This document shows positions 1-10,052 of a DNA stretch of 60,422 nt, piece after piece (the stretch's first letter is position 1; each line of letters starts with the position of its first letter). A model generated the notes under the pieces. The model saw nothing but the letters and a program-made list of their open reading frames with translations. It searched no databases and was not told the DNA's origin. Source of the DNA: Sphingobium chlorophenolicum (GTDB lineage: Bacteria; Pseudomonadota; Alphaproteobacteria; Sphingomonadales; Sphingomonadaceae); NCBI RefSeq assembly GCF_000722875.1, contig NZ_JFHR01000027.1, forward strand, positions 1 to 60,422. Direction: 5' to 3'. Made by a program: the position numbers and the translations under genes.

Positions 1-30
1 GCGGGAGGGGGAATGACGGCAAACCACCCA
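1..30. repeat. Right half of palindromic repeat family B
   Basis: The first 20 bases match the right arm of the complete family B copy (42673-42692) exactly, and the next bases stay similar (an accacc-type tail). The left arm lies outside the window. It sits just past the stop codon of the diguanylate cyclase gene. Confidence 0.75.
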
Positions 31-48
31 AAACAGCTTCGCTTGCCC

Positions 49-1050
<1,002 letters not shown>

Positions 1051-1163
1051 TGCACCTCAATGGGCGGCGCGGCCGGTTCCGCGCCCCGCGATTCTCATTG
1101 AAACCTTATCTCACGATAATGGCTTGGCGATGTTTAACAAAGGCTTGGCGGTTGCCGTCCGCC

Positions 1164-1436
1164 TTATTCCTCGCCGAATTTATCCTCCACCAGCGTCACC
1201 AGCTTGCCCAGCGAATCGGCCGCCTCCGGGCCGGTGGCGCTGATCGTGATGCTGTCGCCCATCGCCGCGCCCAGCATCATGAGGCCCATGATGGAGGTTC
1301 CGGTGACCTCGCTGCCGTCCTTGCGCACCGTGATCTGCGCGGGCAGGCCGCTGGCCAGGGTCACGAATTTCGCGCTGGCGCGGGCGTGGAGGCCCCGCCG
1401 GTTGCTGATCCTGACTTCCTGACTGATTTCGCTCAT
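1164..1436 (-). CDS. ptsH: HPr family phosphocarrier protein
   Basis: Small cytoplasmic phosphocarrier of the phosphotransferase system (90 aa, normal HPr length). The phospho-accepting histidine is His17 in RRGLHARAS, and the regulatory serine is Ser48 in GTSIMGLM, the site that HPr kinase modifies. Both sites are intact. It overlaps the upstream EIIA gene by 4 bp (ATGA), so the two are translationally coupled. With no EIIB or EIIC in view, it probably relays phosphate from EI-Ntr (24084-26360) to the adjacent EIIA for regulation rather than sugar uptake. Confidence 0.96.
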   Translation of the reverse strand: MSEISQEVRISNRRGLHARASAKFVTLASGLPAQITVRKDGSEVTGTSIMGLMMLGAAMGDSITISATGPEAADSLGKLVTLVEDKFGEE

Positions 1437-1837
1437 GTAGTGCTGCCCAACAGTTCCGATGCGACGCTGATATATTTCTGGCCCGCCTCCCGCGCGGCGG
1501 CGACGGCCTGGCGCACGTCCATGACCTTGCGCGCGCTTTCCAGGCGGATCAGCATGGGCAGGTTGATGCCCGCGATCACCTCTATCTCGCCCGCCTTCAG
1601 CAGGGAAATGGCCAGGTTGGACGGGGTGCCGCCGAACAGGTCGGTCAACAGGATCACGCCCGCCCCGTCATTGACGCGGGCGACCGCGTCCGCGATGTCG
1701 GCGCGGCGCATCTCCATGTCATCCTCTGGCCCGATGCAGATGGTCTCGATCTGCTGCTGCGGACCGACCACATGTTCCATCGCGACGACGAATTCCGTCG
1801 CCAGCGCCCCATGGGTGACGAGTACCAGTCCAATCAT
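1433..1837 (-). CDS. PTS EIIA component, mannose type
   Basis: Lone EIIA of the mannose/fructose family (134 aa). The accepted histidine is His9 in LVLVTHG, and the family motif LTDLFGGTPSN is present. I start at the ATG at 1837, which has a GGTGGG-like SD and begins the conserved MIGLVLVTHG strand; the frame stays open upstream but that part has no family similarity. In alphaproteobacteria such stand-alone EIIA-Man proteins lie in the chvI-chvG-hprK-ptsH cluster and act as phosphorylation-state signals. It sits 25 bp after rapZ and overlaps ptsH by 4 bp. Confidence 0.93.
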   Translation of the reverse strand: MIGLVLVTHGALATEFVVAMEHVVGPQQQIETICIGPEDDMEMRRADIADAVARVNDGAGVILLTDLFGGTPSNLAISLLKAGEIEVIAGINLPMLIRLESARKVMDVRQAVAAAREAGQKYISVASELLGSTT

Positions 1838-1862
1838 GTCGCTTACGTGGCCCACCTGTTTT

Positions 1863-2801
1863 TCATGATGTTGCTTTCGGGCCTCCCGGTCTGCGCTTCT
1901 CCAGGGCATCCTGGGGCGCTGATTCCATATTGCGGTGCGAGACCGTGGGCGAAAAGCCCGCATCTTGCAAGTCTCTGGCGACGCGTTCGGCGACATGGAC
2001 CGAACGATGACGGCCGCCGGTGCAGCCGAAGGCCACGGTAATGTAGCTTTTTCCGCTCTCCGCATAGCGGGGCAGCAGCAGCGTCAGCAATTGTTCGATG
2101 CGCTGGACGGCCTCCTCATAGGCCGGGTCCGCCACGATATAGGCGGCGACATCGGGGTCCAGCCCGGTTTTGGGCCGCAGATCCTCCTCCCAATGCGGAT
2201 TGCGCAGGAAGCGCATGTCGAAGATCAGGTCGGCGTTCAGCGGCACGCCCCGCGAATAGCCGAAGGACAGGATGGTCAGCACCGGGTCCGACAGCCCCTC
2301 GCGCGCGAAGCGGTTGCGGATTTCCTGCTGCAACCCGTTGCTGGTCAGGCTGCTGGTGTCGATCACCTGATTGGCCCAGCGGCGCAGCGGTTCGGTCAGT
2401 TCCCGTTCGCGGGCGATGCCGTGGCGGGCGGGGCGGTCGGTGGCCAGCGGGTGGCGTCGGCGCGTCTCGGCGAAGCGGCGCTCCAGTTCCGCGCCGGAGC
2501 AGTCGAGGAACAGCGTCTCCACATCATGGCCGTGACGGGACCGCAGCGCCTTGATCCGCTGGACGATGGCGGCGGCGTCGAAACCCCTGGTCCGCGCATC
2601 GATGCCCAGCGCCAGCGGACGGTCCGTCCCCTCGTCATGCCCCTCCGGCAGGGGGGTGTCGAGCAGCCGGTCGAGCAGCACCAGCGGCAGGTTGTCGACC
2701 ACTTCCCAGCCCATATCCTCCAGCGTCTTGAGCGCGGTGGTCTTGCCCGCGCCGGACAGGCCGGAAACGAGCAATATGGTCTTCGGCGTTTCGAAACTCA
2801 C
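1863..2801 (-). CDS. rapZ: RapZ-family nucleotide-binding protein
   Basis: P-loop protein of the RapZ/YvcJ family (UPF0042), 312 aa, near full family length. Walker A is GLSGAGKTT at residues 14-22, and the C-terminal domain has the conserved GCTGGRHRS signature. In E. coli RapZ binds the sRNA GlmZ and guides RNase E; in alphaproteobacteria the RNA partner is not generally known, so only nucleotide and RNA binding is safe to infer. It starts 4 bp inside the end of hprK, so it belongs to the same operon as HprK, EIIA and HPr. RapZ homologues lie next to PTS genes in many bacteria. Confidence 0.94.
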   Translation of the reverse strand: MSFETPKTILLVSGLSGAGKTTALKTLEDMGWEVVDNLPLVLLDRLLDTPLPEGHDEGTDRPLALGIDARTRGFDAAAIVQRIKALRSRHGHDVETLFLDCSGAELERRFAETRRRHPLATDRPARHGIARERELTEPLRRWANQVIDTSSLTSNGLQQEIRNRFAREGLSDPVLTILSFGYSRGVPLNADLIFDMRFLRNPHWEEDLRPKTGLDPDVAAYIVADPAYEEAVQRIEQLLTLLLPRYAESGKSYITVAFGCTGGRHRSVHVAERVARDLQDAGFSPTVSHRNMESAPQDALEKRRPGGPKATS

Positions 2802-3247
2802 GATAGGCTCTCGCTCTTCAGGCCCATGCTCCTGACTGCGAGTTCGACCTTGATCGGGGCGGATGCCTCGAACGGGGCGAGGCGCACGACCGGGATGTCG
2901 ACGCCCGCGATCGATCGTTGCGCGGTTTCCAGCGGCATGCGCTCCACCGCGTCGCTCAGGTCGACGGCCAGGGCGACGGGGGCGTTGTCCGCATGGGGCA
3001 TGTCGACCAGACCCAGGCCGCGCACCTCCATCATGCCGACGATCCGGTCGGGGGCGCGGGCGAACAGGCGGCCTTCGATTTCCAGCAGGCGGGTATAATC
3101 GTCGCTGATCAGCACCGCGCCGCGGTCGATCAGGCGCAGCGCCAGATCGGACTTGCCCATGCCGCTGGGGCCGCAGAGCAGGACGGCCCGGCCGTCAATC
3201 GCCACGCTGGTCGCATGTAGGGTTTCGGAAGAGGGTGTCGACGCCAT
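2798..3247 (-). CDS. hprK: HPr kinase/phosphorylase, short form
   Basis: Bifunctional HPr(Ser) kinase/phosphorylase catalytic domain only (149 aa; the two-domain form of Firmicutes is about 310 aa). The P-loop is GPSGMGKSD (G26-D34), and the HprK signature EVRGLGLVDM follows. The missing N-terminal domain is normal for alphaproteobacteria and does not indicate truncation. Its target should be Ser48 of the HPr encoded two genes downstream. It overlaps rapZ by 4 bp. The spacer to chvG upstream holds palindromic repeat A1. Confidence 0.95.
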   Translation of the reverse strand: MASTPSSETLHATSVAIDGRAVLLCGPSGMGKSDLALRLIDRGAVLISDDYTRLLEIEGRLFARAPDRIVGMMEVRGLGLVDMPHADNAPVALAVDLSDAVERMPLETAQRSIAGVDIPVVRLAPFEASAPIKVELAVRSMGLKSESLS

Positions 3248-3338
3248 ATCGCCTTATCGCTTTGACGTCATATTAGCCCGTCTTGGCGCTGGGGGAAATC
3301 GAATTAACCGGGGCGGTTCTCATTATGGTGCGGTTGTT

Positions 3339-3488
3339 AATCCTCCCTGCGCGAAGCGTGGGGAGGGGGACCGCGCGAAGCGTGGTGGAGGGGAAATGGC
3401 GTGACCTCCGAATTTCCCCTCCACCACCGCCTTCGGCGGCGGTCCCCCTCCCCATCTATCGATGGGGAGGAATAGGAGAGGTTCGCTT
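3339..3488. repeat. Family A palindromic repeat, copy A1
   Basis: A copy of the window's main intergenic repeat. Outer hairpin CCTCCCTGCGCGAAGCGTGG, then a long imperfect inverted repeat (GTGGTGGAGGGGAA against TTCCCCTCCACCAC), then a CCCCATCTATCGATGGGG hairpin at the far end. The small inner hairpins are CGCGAAGCG in the left arm and CCGCCTTCGGCGG in the right. It fills the 242-bp hprK-chvG gap and ends two bases before the chvG stop codon. Confidence 0.9.
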
Positions 3489-3489
3489 C

Positions 3490-5085
3490 TTATTCCGAAA
3501 CGATGCCTGGATCGCGTTCCACCGCCATGGGCAGGCGCATGATGAAGCAGGCGCCGCTTTGCGCGTCCTGGCGGTCGGCGATGCTGATCTTGCCCTGATG
3601 CCCCTCCACGATGGAGCGGGCGATGGCGAGGCCCAGACCCGAATGCTTGCCGAACGCCTCATTTTCCGGGCGCACGCTGTGGAAGCGGCGGAAGACATGT
3701 TCGCGTTCGGATTCGGGGACGCCCGGTCCCTGATCCTCGACGCTGACCAGCACTTCATTATCCGCCACCGTCGCGACGATCTGGACCAGTCCATCGTCGG
3801 GGGAGAAGGACACGGCATTGTCGATCAGATTGTCGAGCACGCGGATGATCCGCTGTTCCTCGCCCAGCACCACCGCGACATTCCGGCGCGGGCGGGCGAA
3901 GGCGAGGCGGACGCCGCGGGGGACGCCGCGGGCTTCGCGGGCCACCACCATCCGCTCGATCAGCAGGCCAAGGTCGATCGGCTCGAACCGGGTGCGCGAC
4001 AATTGGGCATCGATGCGCGACGCTTCGGCAATGTCTGTGACCAGCCGGTCAAGCCGCCGCACATCGTCCTGCGCGATGGCCATCAACTGGGCACGCAGTT
4101 CCGGCTTGTCCACCCGGTCCAGCGCGTCCAGCGCGGAGCGCAGGGAGGCGATGGGGTTCTTCAATTCATGGCTGACGTCGGCGGCGAAGGCGTCCGTGGC
4201 GTCGATCCGCTGGCGCAGCGCATGGCTCATGTCCGACAGGGCGCGGGCCAGCATGCCGATCTCGTCGCGCCGGTCGGGCAGGCGGGGCACGGTGACTTCA
4301 CGCGCCCGGCCCAGCCGCACCCGCACCGCTGCGCGGGCCAGCCGCTGCAACGGCTGCACGATGGTCCGGGCGAGGAACAGCGAGAGCAATACCGATGCCA
4401 GCACCGCCGCCGCCAGCACCATGCCCAGGCGGAAGCGTTCGGCGCGGACGGTGCGGGTGATGTCGCGGGCGTTTTCGGTCGCCAGCAGGCTGGTGCCGTC
4501 CTTCGCGATGACGGCGGCCGATATCATGAAGGTGCGGTCGGGCGCATAGCGGTTCACCGCCTGGGTCCGGCCGCTTTTCCGCGCCACCACCAGTTCGGGC
4601 CAGGCCTGCGCCCGGTCGACCGCCGGTTCATCGAAATTGGGCGGGCGGTCGGCGGAAACGATGCGGTCGATCAGCTTGTCGAGGAAGCGGGCGACATGGC
4701 GCTGCCATTCCTCCTCCTCCGGCAGGCGCAGGCGATAGCGGGGGGCGTCCATGGCGAAGCTGTCCGCGATCAGCCGTCCGTCCCCGTCATAGCGGCGCAC
4801 GCGATCTTCCGTCTGCCGCGCATAGGCGGCGATCAGCGCGTCTTGCCGGTCGGCGGGCGCATTTTCCAGGCCGATGGCCAGCAATTCCAGTTCGCGGGCC
4901 GACTGTTGCAGCCGGTCGTCAACGATGCGCGTGCGATAGCTGTCGAGATAGAAGAATCCGCCCGCCAGCAGCGCCAGCGCGAACACGTTGACCGCCAGGA
5001 TGCGCGGGGTCAGGCTGATCCGGCCGGACCAGCTCAATCCCGGACCCGCGTCAGACCTCTTCGGAGAAACGGTAGCCGGCGCCAT
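3490..5085 (-). CDS. chvG: Sensor histidine kinase ChvG/ExoS type
   Basis: Membrane sensor kinase of the ChvG/ChvI two-component system, which in alphaproteobacteria senses acid or envelope conditions. It has an N-terminal membrane segment ([20 protein letters not shown]), a periplasmic loop, a second membrane segment near [24 protein letters not shown], an H-box DVSHELKNP with phospho-His306, and an ATPase end with [14 protein letters not shown]. The start is uncertain. I use ATG at 5085 (531 aa, 35-bp overlap with chvI). A TTG at 5037 (515 aa), inside the spacer after the chvI stop, is a serious alternative because similarity to kinases starts there. Confidence 0.93.
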   Translation of the reverse strand: MAPATVSPKRSDAGPGLSWSGRISLTPRILAVNVFALALLAGGFFYLDSYRTRIVDDRLQQSARELELLAIGLENAPADRQDALIAAYARQTEDRVRRYDGDGRLIADSFAMDAPRYRLRLPEEEEWQRHVARFLDKLIDRIVSADRPPNFDEPAVDRAQAWPELVVARKSGRTQAVNRYAPDRTFMISAAVIAKDGTSLLATENARDITRTVRAERFRLGMVLAAAVLASVLLSLFLARTIVQPLQRLARAAVRVRLGRAREVTVPRLPDRRDEIGMLARALSDMSHALRQRIDATDAFAADVSHELKNPIASLRSALDALDRVDKPELRAQLMAIAQDDVRRLDRLVTDIAEASRIDAQLSRTRFEPIDLGLLIERMVVAREARGVPRGVRLAFARPRRNVAVVLGEEQRIIRVLDNLIDNAVSFSPDDGLVQIVATVADNEVLVSVEDQGPGVPESEREHVFRRFHSVRPENEAFGKHSGLGLAIARSIVEGHQGKISIADRQDAQSGACFIMRLPMAVERDPGIVSE

Positions 5086-5758
5086 AGAGGGTGTCGATCG
5101 CGTTGAATTCGGGGTCGGTTTCGCGGAACTTGCGGCGGAGGCGCTTGATGTGGCTGTCGATGGTGCGGTCGTCGACATAGACGTCATCCTGATAGGCCGC
5201 ATCCATCAACTGGTTGCGATTCTTGACCACGCCGGGGCGCGCGGCAAGCGTTTCGAGGATCAGGAACTCGGTGACGGTCAGCGTCACGTCCCGGCCCATC
5301 CATTTCACCCGGTGCCGGGCCGGGTCCATCTCCAGCCGTCCGCGCACGATGGGTTCGGCGACCGGTTCGTCCGGGGAGGCGTCCGCCTTGCTGACCTCCG
5401 CCCGGCGCAGGATCGCCCGGATGCGGGCGATCAGCAGCCGTTGGGAAAAGGGCTTGCTTATATAATCGTCCGCGCCCATGGCAAGGCCCAGCGCCTCGTC
5501 CAGTTCATCCGCCTTGGACGTCAGGAAGATGACCGGCATATGGCTCTTCTCGCGCAGCCGCCGCAGCAGTTCCAGCCCGTCCATGCGCGGCATCTTAATG
5601 TCGAAGACGGCAAGGTCGGCGGGGTTTTCGATCAGCGCCTTCAACGCCGCCTCCGGGTCCGAATAGAGGCGCGTCAGAAACCCCTCCGTCTGCAAGGCGA
5701 TGGAGACGGAGGTCAGGATATTCTTGTCATCGTCCACCAGAGCGATGGTTGCGGTCAT
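5051..5758 (-). CDS. chvI: Response regulator ChvI, OmpR family
   Basis: DNA-binding response regulator, 235 aa. The receiver domain has acidic pocket DDD at 9-11, phospho-acceptor Asp53 ([11 protein letters not shown]) and Lys in the TSKAD loop. A winged helix follows ([22 protein letters not shown]). The start is the ATG at 5758; an open frame upstream to 5959 has no receiver similarity. It overlaps chvG and is divergent from pckA across about 290 bp, an arrangement conserved in alphaproteobacteria, where ChvI orthologues influence central carbon genes including pckA. Direct control of pckA here is inference. Confidence 0.96.
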   Translation of the reverse strand: MTATIALVDDDKNILTSVSIALQTEGFLTRLYSDPEAALKALIENPADLAVFDIKMPRMDGLELLRRLREKSHMPVIFLTSKADELDEALGLAMGADDYISKPFSQRLLIARIRAILRRAEVSKADASPDEPVAEPIVRGRLEMDPARHRVKWMGRDVTLTVTEFLILETLAARPGVVKNRNQLMDAAYQDDVYVDDRTIDSHIKRLRRKFRETDPEFNAIDTLYGAGYRFSEEV

Positions 5759-5903
5759 GCTGTGTCCCGGAAATTCGTCGGCATGGGAATAGCTTGCGTT
5801 AGACGATGGCGGCTTCCCCCGCAAGGAAGGTCGGGCAGGCGGGTTATGCGGCGTAGTCGTGGGAATTCGGGATAGATGCCGCCGCCATGGCGTTTTCCGG
5901 GGT

Positions 5904-5931
5904 TTGACGCACCTACTGCAAAGCCTTATGC
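5904..5931 (+). promoter_or_regulatory. Possible sigma70-type promoter for pckA
   Basis: TTGACG at 5904-5909 and TTATGC at 5926-5931 are separated by 16 bp, about 115 bp before the chosen pckA start. The -35 fits well and the -10 poorly. The rest of the 5759-6048 divergent gap holds a small GTCTG/CAGAC hairpin near 5938-5950 and a GGCGCC pair; I see no clear ChvI site by eye. Confidence 0.3.
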
Positions 5932-6048
5932 CCCCTCTGTCTGCAACAGACGGCGCCACGCGGCACGAAGAATCGCGGCGCCGGGAGGTGGACCGGTCGT
6001 GAACATGATAAGATGGCGACCGACATAATGATATTCAGGAGCAAAGGC

Positions 6049-7644
6049 GTGCAGGCCAAATCCTCTTTCACCCTCGATCAGCAGGGCATTTCCACCAGCG
6101 CTGTTCAATATTGGAATCTGGGCACCGCGCCCCTGGTCGAAGCCGCGCTCGCCAATGGCGAAGGCATTTTGGCCAAGGACGGCCCGCTGGTCGTCAAGAC
6201 CGGCAAGCATACCGGCCGGTCGGCAAGCGACAAGTTCATCGTCCGGGACGCGGAAACCGAATCGACCGTCTGGTGGGGCAAGACCAACGTGCCGATGACG
6301 CCGGAACATTTCGCCGCGCTGAAGGCCGATTTCTTCGCCGCCCTGGGTCAGAAGGACAAGCTGTATGTCGCCGACCTGTTCGGCGGGTCGCAGCCGGAAC
6401 ATCGCGTCAATGTGCGCGTCATCAACGAATTCGCCTGGCACAACCTGTTCATCCGCACGCTGCTGGTCCGTCCCGGCGCGGATGAGCTGGCCGGTTTCGC
6501 GCCTGAATATACGATCATCGACCTGCCGACCTTCAAGGCCGATCCGGCCCGCCACGGCAGCCGCAGCGAAACCGTGATCGCGGTCAACTTCACCGAGAAG
6601 CTGATCCTGATCGGCGGCACCCGCTATGCCGGCGAGATGAAGAAGTCGGTGTTCGGCATCCTCAACTATCTGCTGCCGACCCATGGCGTGATGCCGATGC
6701 ATTGCTCCGCCAATATCGGTCCCAATGGCGACACCGCCGTCTTCTTCGGCCTGTCGGGCACGGGCAAGACCACCCTGTCGGCCGATGCCTCCCGGACCCT
6801 CATCGGCGACGACGAGCATGGTTGGTCGGACACCGCCGTCTTCAATTTCGAGGGCGGCTGCTATGCCAAGATGATCAACCTGTCGGCCGAGGCCGAGCCG
6901 GAGATCTTCGCCACCACCAAGCGGTTCGGCACGGTGCTGGAAAATGTCGTGATAGACGAGGAAACCCGCGAGATCGACCTGGACGACAATAGCCTGGCGG
7001 AAAACAGCCGCGGTTCCTACCCGATCGACTTCATCCCGAACGCGTCGGAGAAGAATCTGGGGCCGGTGCCCAAGAACATCATCTTCCTAACCGCCGACGC
7101 TTATGGCGTGCTGCCGCCGATTGCGCGGCTGACGCCGGAACAGGCCATGTATCACTTCCTGTCGGGCTATACCGCGCGCGTCGCGGGGACCGAAATCGGC
7201 GTGACGGAGCCGACCGCTACCTTCTCCACCTGCTTCGGCGCGCCGTTCATGCCGCGTCATCCCTCCGTCTACGGCAATCTGCTGAAGGAACGGATCAACA
7301 AGGGTGGCGTGACCTGCTGGCTGGTCAATACCGGCTGGACCGGCGGCAAATATGGCGTCGGCAAGCGCATGCCGATCAAGGTGACTCGCGCCCTGCTGAA
7401 CGCCGCGCTGGACGGCAGCCTGAACAGCGCCGAATTCCGGGTCGATCCGAATTTCGGCTTCCAGGTGCCGGTATCGGTTCCGGGCGTGGATTCGACCATC
7501 CTCGATCCGCGCGCGACCTGGGACGACAAGGCGGCCTATGACGAAACCGCCGGCAAGCTGGTGAAGCAGTTTGTCGACAATTTCGCCCAGTTCGAGGATC
7601 ATGTCGACGCATCGGTGCGTGAAGCGGCTTTGACCGCCGCCTGA
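6049..7644 (+). CDS. pckA: Phosphoenolpyruvate carboxykinase (ATP)
   Basis: Catalyses ATP-dependent decarboxylation of oxaloacetate to phosphoenolpyruvate, the entry step of gluconeogenesis. The nucleotide-binding kinase-1 motif [11 protein letters not shown] and the metal-binding loop IGDDEHGW are present; length 531 aa is normal. I choose GTG at 6049 because AGGAG at 6037-6041 lies 7 nt upstream; ATG at 6013 and 6028 are in frame but lack an SD. A GC-rich hairpin with a T-rich tail follows (7667-7702). The gene is divergent from chvI and shares the intergenic control region with it. Confidence 0.97.
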   Translation: MQAKSSFTLDQQGISTSAVQYWNLGTAPLVEAALANGEGILAKDGPLVVKTGKHTGRSASDKFIVRDAETESTVWWGKTNVPMTPEHFAALKADFFAALGQKDKLYVADLFGGSQPEHRVNVRVINEFAWHNLFIRTLLVRPGADELAGFAPEYTIIDLPTFKADPARHGSRSETVIAVNFTEKLILIGGTRYAGEMKKSVFGILNYLLPTHGVMPMHCSANIGPNGDTAVFFGLSGTGKTTLSADASRTLIGDDEHGWSDTAVFNFEGGCYAKMINLSAEAEPEIFATTKRFGTVLENVVIDEETREIDLDDNSLAENSRGSYPIDFIPNASEKNLGPVPKNIIFLTADAYGVLPPIARLTPEQAMYHFLSGYTARVAGTEIGVTEPTATFSTCFGAPFMPRHPSVYGNLLKERINKGGVTCWLVNTGWTGGKYGVGKRMPIKVTRALLNAALDGSLNSAEFRVDPNFGFQVPVSVPGVDSTILDPRATWDDKAAYDETAGKLVKQFVDNFAQFEDHVDASVREAALTAA

Positions 7645-7666
7645 CATCGCAGCGATCCGTAACGAA

Positions 7667-7702
7667 AGGGGCCGGGGGAGCGATCCTCCGGCCTCTTTCG
7701 CT
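7667..7702 (+). terminator. Likely terminator of pckA
   Basis: GGCCGG and CCGGCC arms around a GGGAGCGATCCT centre, followed by the T-rich run TCTTTCGCTTTC, begin 22 bp after the pckA stop. Confidence 0.6.
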
Positions 7703-7758
7703 TTCTGTCGGCGGCGCGCAATGCTATCCTGCGTCAAATCACTGGCGGGATATGTCCT

Positions 7759-8070
7759 ATGTTTGACGATTTGCTGGGAAATATGGGTGGTCTGGAGGCG
7801 GTCGCCGCGAAGATCGGCCTTCAGCCGGAGCAGATGCAGGCGCTGATGAGCGAAATCGGCGGCAAGATCGCTGCGGGCGAGACCGATGTCGCCGCGCTGG
7901 CGACCACGGCGGCCGAACATGGCGTGTCGGCGGACAAGCTGCAGGAGCTTTTCGCCCAATTTGGCGGGCCGGAAGCCATATTGTCGAAGATCGGCGGCCT
8001 GTTCGACCGGGACGGCGACGGCAATCCGCTCAATGAACTGGGCGGGTTGGCCAAGGGCCTGTTCGGCTGA
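7759..8070 (+). CDS. Small DUF937/YidB-like protein
   Basis: 103-aa soluble protein with no signal peptide. It is built from short helical stretches with LGNMGGLEAVAAKIGL at the start, a central alternation of MSEIGGKIAAGETDVAALA, and a C-terminal LFDRDGDGNPLNELGGLAKG. The pattern of a Gly/Ala-rich helical domain plus a DxDxN acidic turn resembles YidB/DUF937-type proteins, but the match is weak. The DRDGDGN turn could bind calcium. Function unknown. It stands alone between pckA and a small exported ORF. Confidence 0.75.
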   Translation: MFDDLLGNMGGLEAVAAKIGLQPEQMQALMSEIGGKIAAGETDVAALATTAAEHGVSADKLQELFAQFGGPEAILSKIGGLFDRDGDGNPLNELGGLAKGLFG

Positions 8071-8187
8071 CGCATTGGGCGGAATGACCGGGCATACCCC
8101 CGATAGAGTATGCTTTTGGACAGGGAAGCCATTATGGACCTGCTGCGGGGACGGGCGTGTCGGCGTTCCGGAGCAAGGGAAATCATC

Positions 8188-8391
8188 ATGGTGGGGGATA
8201 TGCTGCTCGGCAGCGCCGCCATTGCAGCGATATTGAGCGGCAATGCGCAGGCGCAGGGCCAATTGCTGTCCGGCGAATGGATGCAGGATGGCGCCTGCGT
8301 CCCCGGTCATCGGGTGTTGCCGGGGGTGACTCATTTGCCCTGCTGCGTTCCGGCCCGTCGCGCCGTGCCGCCGCTTTGCCCCCGGTCCTGA
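8188..8391 (+). CDS. Possible small exported protein
   Basis: 67-aa candidate. The N-terminus (MVGDMLLGSAAIAAILSGNA then QAQGQ) reads like a signal peptide with an AQA-type cleavage site near residue 23, and an AGGGA SD lies 7 nt before the ATG. The mature part is short, Cys/Pro-rich (HLPCCVPARRAVPPLC) and not recognised. It could be a chance open frame; the same frame is open from 8110. Confidence 0.4.
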   Translation: MVGDMLLGSAAIAAILSGNAQAQGQLLSGEWMQDGACVPGHRVLPGVTHLPCCVPARRAVPPLCPRS

Positions 8392-8445
8392 TCCGGCGCG
8401 GATGATCGCCAGCTTTCGCGCCGACAAGTTTTTTTCGCCTTGCCT

Positions 8446-8457
8446 TGGAACGTTCCA
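8446..8457. promoter_or_regulatory. Perfect 12-bp palindrome before fpr
   Basis: TGGAACGTTCCA is fully self-complementary and lies about 90 bp before the fpr start, in a spacer with no other feature. It may be an operator, but no regulator can be assigned. Confidence 0.25.
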
Positions 8458-8548
8458 GGGGGCATTCGCGCTGCACAGCTTATTGCGAAGCCCACGCAAC
8501 TGACGCTCTTTCGGCGGCGGTCGCCCTGGATTTGGCAGGGGAAAAGGT

Positions 8549-9364
8549 TTGAACGACGTGACGATCGAAAAGCCGGTGCTGGAACCGACCGGCGCGCTAT
8601 CCGTGGAAACCGTGCTGTCGGTGCGGCATTGGAACGAGCATCTTTTCAGCTTCCGCATCACGCGGCCCGCCAGCTTCCGCTTCCGGTCGGGCGAGTTCGT
8701 GATGATCGGGTTGCAGGGCGACAATGGCAAGCCGCTGCTGCGCGCCTATTCGGTCGCCAGCCCCGCCTGGGACGAGGAACTGGAGTTCCTGTCGATCAAG
8801 GTGCAGGACGGCCCGCTGACGTCGAAGCTGCAATTGATCCAGCCCGGCGACCAGATCTATCTGGGCCGCAAGCCGACCGGCACGCTGGTGACGGACGCGC
8901 TGCTGCCGGGCAAGCGGCTGTTCATGCTGTCGACCGGTACGGGGCTGGCGCCCTTCCTCAGCCTGGCGCGCGATCCGGACGTCTATGAATTTTACGAGCA
9001 GGTCGTGGTGGTGCATTCGGTTCGCCGGGTGAGCGATCTGGCCTTCCATGACGAACTGTCGGGCAAGCTGGCGGAAGACCCGCTGGTGGCGGAACAGGCG
9101 GCGAGCCAGTTCCATTATGTGCCGACCGTGACCCGCGAGCCGTTCCGGAACAATGTCCGTATCGACAAGCTGATGGAAACGGGTGCGCTGTTCGAGGGCA
9201 TATCGGGCGACGCGAAGTTCAATCCGGAAACCGACCGGATCATGATGTGCGGCAGCATGGAGATGATCAAGCAGTTCGGCGCCTATTTCGAGGAGCAGGG
9301 CTTTGCCGAAGGCTCCAACGCCGCGCCGGGGGCTTATGTGATCGAGCGGGCTTTCGTCGGCTGA
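8549..9364 (+). CDS. fpr: Ferredoxin/flavodoxin-NADP+ reductase
   Basis: FAD enzyme that passes electrons between NADP(H) and ferredoxin or flavodoxin (271 aa). FAD-binding motif RAYSVASP, NADP-binding GTGLAPFLSLARD, and the C-terminal end YVIERAFVG typical of the bacterial short-tail subclass. It starts with TTG at 8549 behind AGGGG (about 7 nt spacing); no better ATG exists before the conserved SVETVLSVRHWN strand. Such reductases usually serve oxidative-stress defence or Fe-S and radical enzymes. A strong terminator follows at 9391-9418. Confidence 0.95.
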   Translation: MNDVTIEKPVLEPTGALSVETVLSVRHWNEHLFSFRITRPASFRFRSGEFVMIGLQGDNGKPLLRAYSVASPAWDEELEFLSIKVQDGPLTSKLQLIQPGDQIYLGRKPTGTLVTDALLPGKRLFMLSTGTGLAPFLSLARDPDVYEFYEQVVVVHSVRRVSDLAFHDELSGKLAEDPLVAEQAASQFHYVPTVTREPFRNNVRIDKLMETGALFEGISGDAKFNPETDRIMMCGSMEMIKQFGAYFEEQGFAEGSNAAPGAYVIERAFVG

Positions 9365-9390
9365 TTTGTTGGCGCTATGGTGGAAAGAAG

Positions 9391-9418
9391 GGGCTGGCGG
9401 TGACGCTGGCCCTTTTTT
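9391..9418 (+). terminator. Terminator of fpr
   Basis: GGGCTGGCG and CGCTGGCCC pair with two G-T wobbles around a GTGA loop and run into TTTTTT. Confidence 0.75.
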
Positions 9419-9427
9419 GGTCGCTTA

Positions 9428-9578
9428 AATCCTCCCTGCGCGCAGCGTGGGGAGGGGGACCGCTCGCGAAGCGAGTGGTGGAGGGGAAATTCGGAGGTCG
9501 TGCCCCTTTCCCCTCCACCACGCTTCGCGCGGTCCCCCTCCCCATCTCTCGATGGGGAGGAATGGGAGGGGTTCGCTT
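9428..9578. repeat. Family A palindromic repeat, copy A2
   Basis: Same organisation as A1. The inner arm hairpin is GCTCGCGAAGCGAGT on the left and CGCTTCGCG on the right, and the end hairpin is CCCATCTCTCGATGGGG. It fills the convergent gap between the fpr terminator and the stop of the NfeD gene. Confidence 0.9.
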
Positions 9579-9593
9579 ACTCCTTAAGCCGTC

Positions 9594-10052
9594 TCAAACC
9601 AGCTCCACCTTCAGCACCGACGCCTCGGCGCCGATTACTCTGACGCTTGTGCCCACGGGCGCGTCGGGGCCTCGGCAGGACCATACGCCGTCCCCCACCT
9701 TCACCCGTCCCCGGCCATTGTCGATCGCTTCGACCACGGTGACGATTTCCCCCACCAGCCGCGCCGCGCGGTCGTTGAGGAGCGGGTCTTGCGAATCCAC
9801 CGGATTGGCGGTGTACCAGCGCCGCCCGCCCCATACCGACAGCAGGCACAGGCCGGCAAACAGCAGCAGTTGCAGCGGCACGGAGATCGGAAAGACGAGC
9901 GCGACGAGGCCCGTCACCGCGGCCGCCAGCGCGACCCAGATCAGGAACACGCCCGGCACCAGCACCTCGCCCATGCCGAGCAGCGCGGCGAAGACCAGCC
10001 AGCCCCAATGATCGTCCAGCAGGGCGAGCCAGCCCATCATGCCCGTTCCCAT
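9594..10052 (-). CDS. NfeD family membrane protein
   Basis: 152 aa. Three to four hydrophobic segments in residues 5-85 (LVFAALLGMGEVLVPGVFLI, ALAAAVTGLVALVFPIS, LQLLLFAGLCLLSVWGG) are followed by a soluble OB-fold-like NfeD C-terminus (about 95-150). NfeD proteins pair with SPFH/stomatin proteins in membrane microdomains and quality control. Here the gene follows an SPFH gene with a one-base stop/start overlap (TGATG), the usual short-NfeD plus stomatin operon. An in-frame ATG at residue 5 could also be the start. Confidence 0.92.
   Translation of the reverse strand: MGTGMMGWLALLDDHWGWLVFAALLGMGEVLVPGVFLIWVALAAAVTGLVALVFPISVPLQLLLFAGLCLLSVWGGRRWYTANPVDSQDPLLNDRAARLVGEIVTVVEAIDNGRGRVKVGDGVWSCRGPDAPVGTSVRVIGAEASVLKVELV

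Noticed and set aside
8446..8457. TGGAACGTTCCA as a LexA site
   Set aside because: Alphaproteobacterial LexA sites are GTTC-N7-GTTC direct repeats; this palindrome does not fit, so no regulator is assigned.
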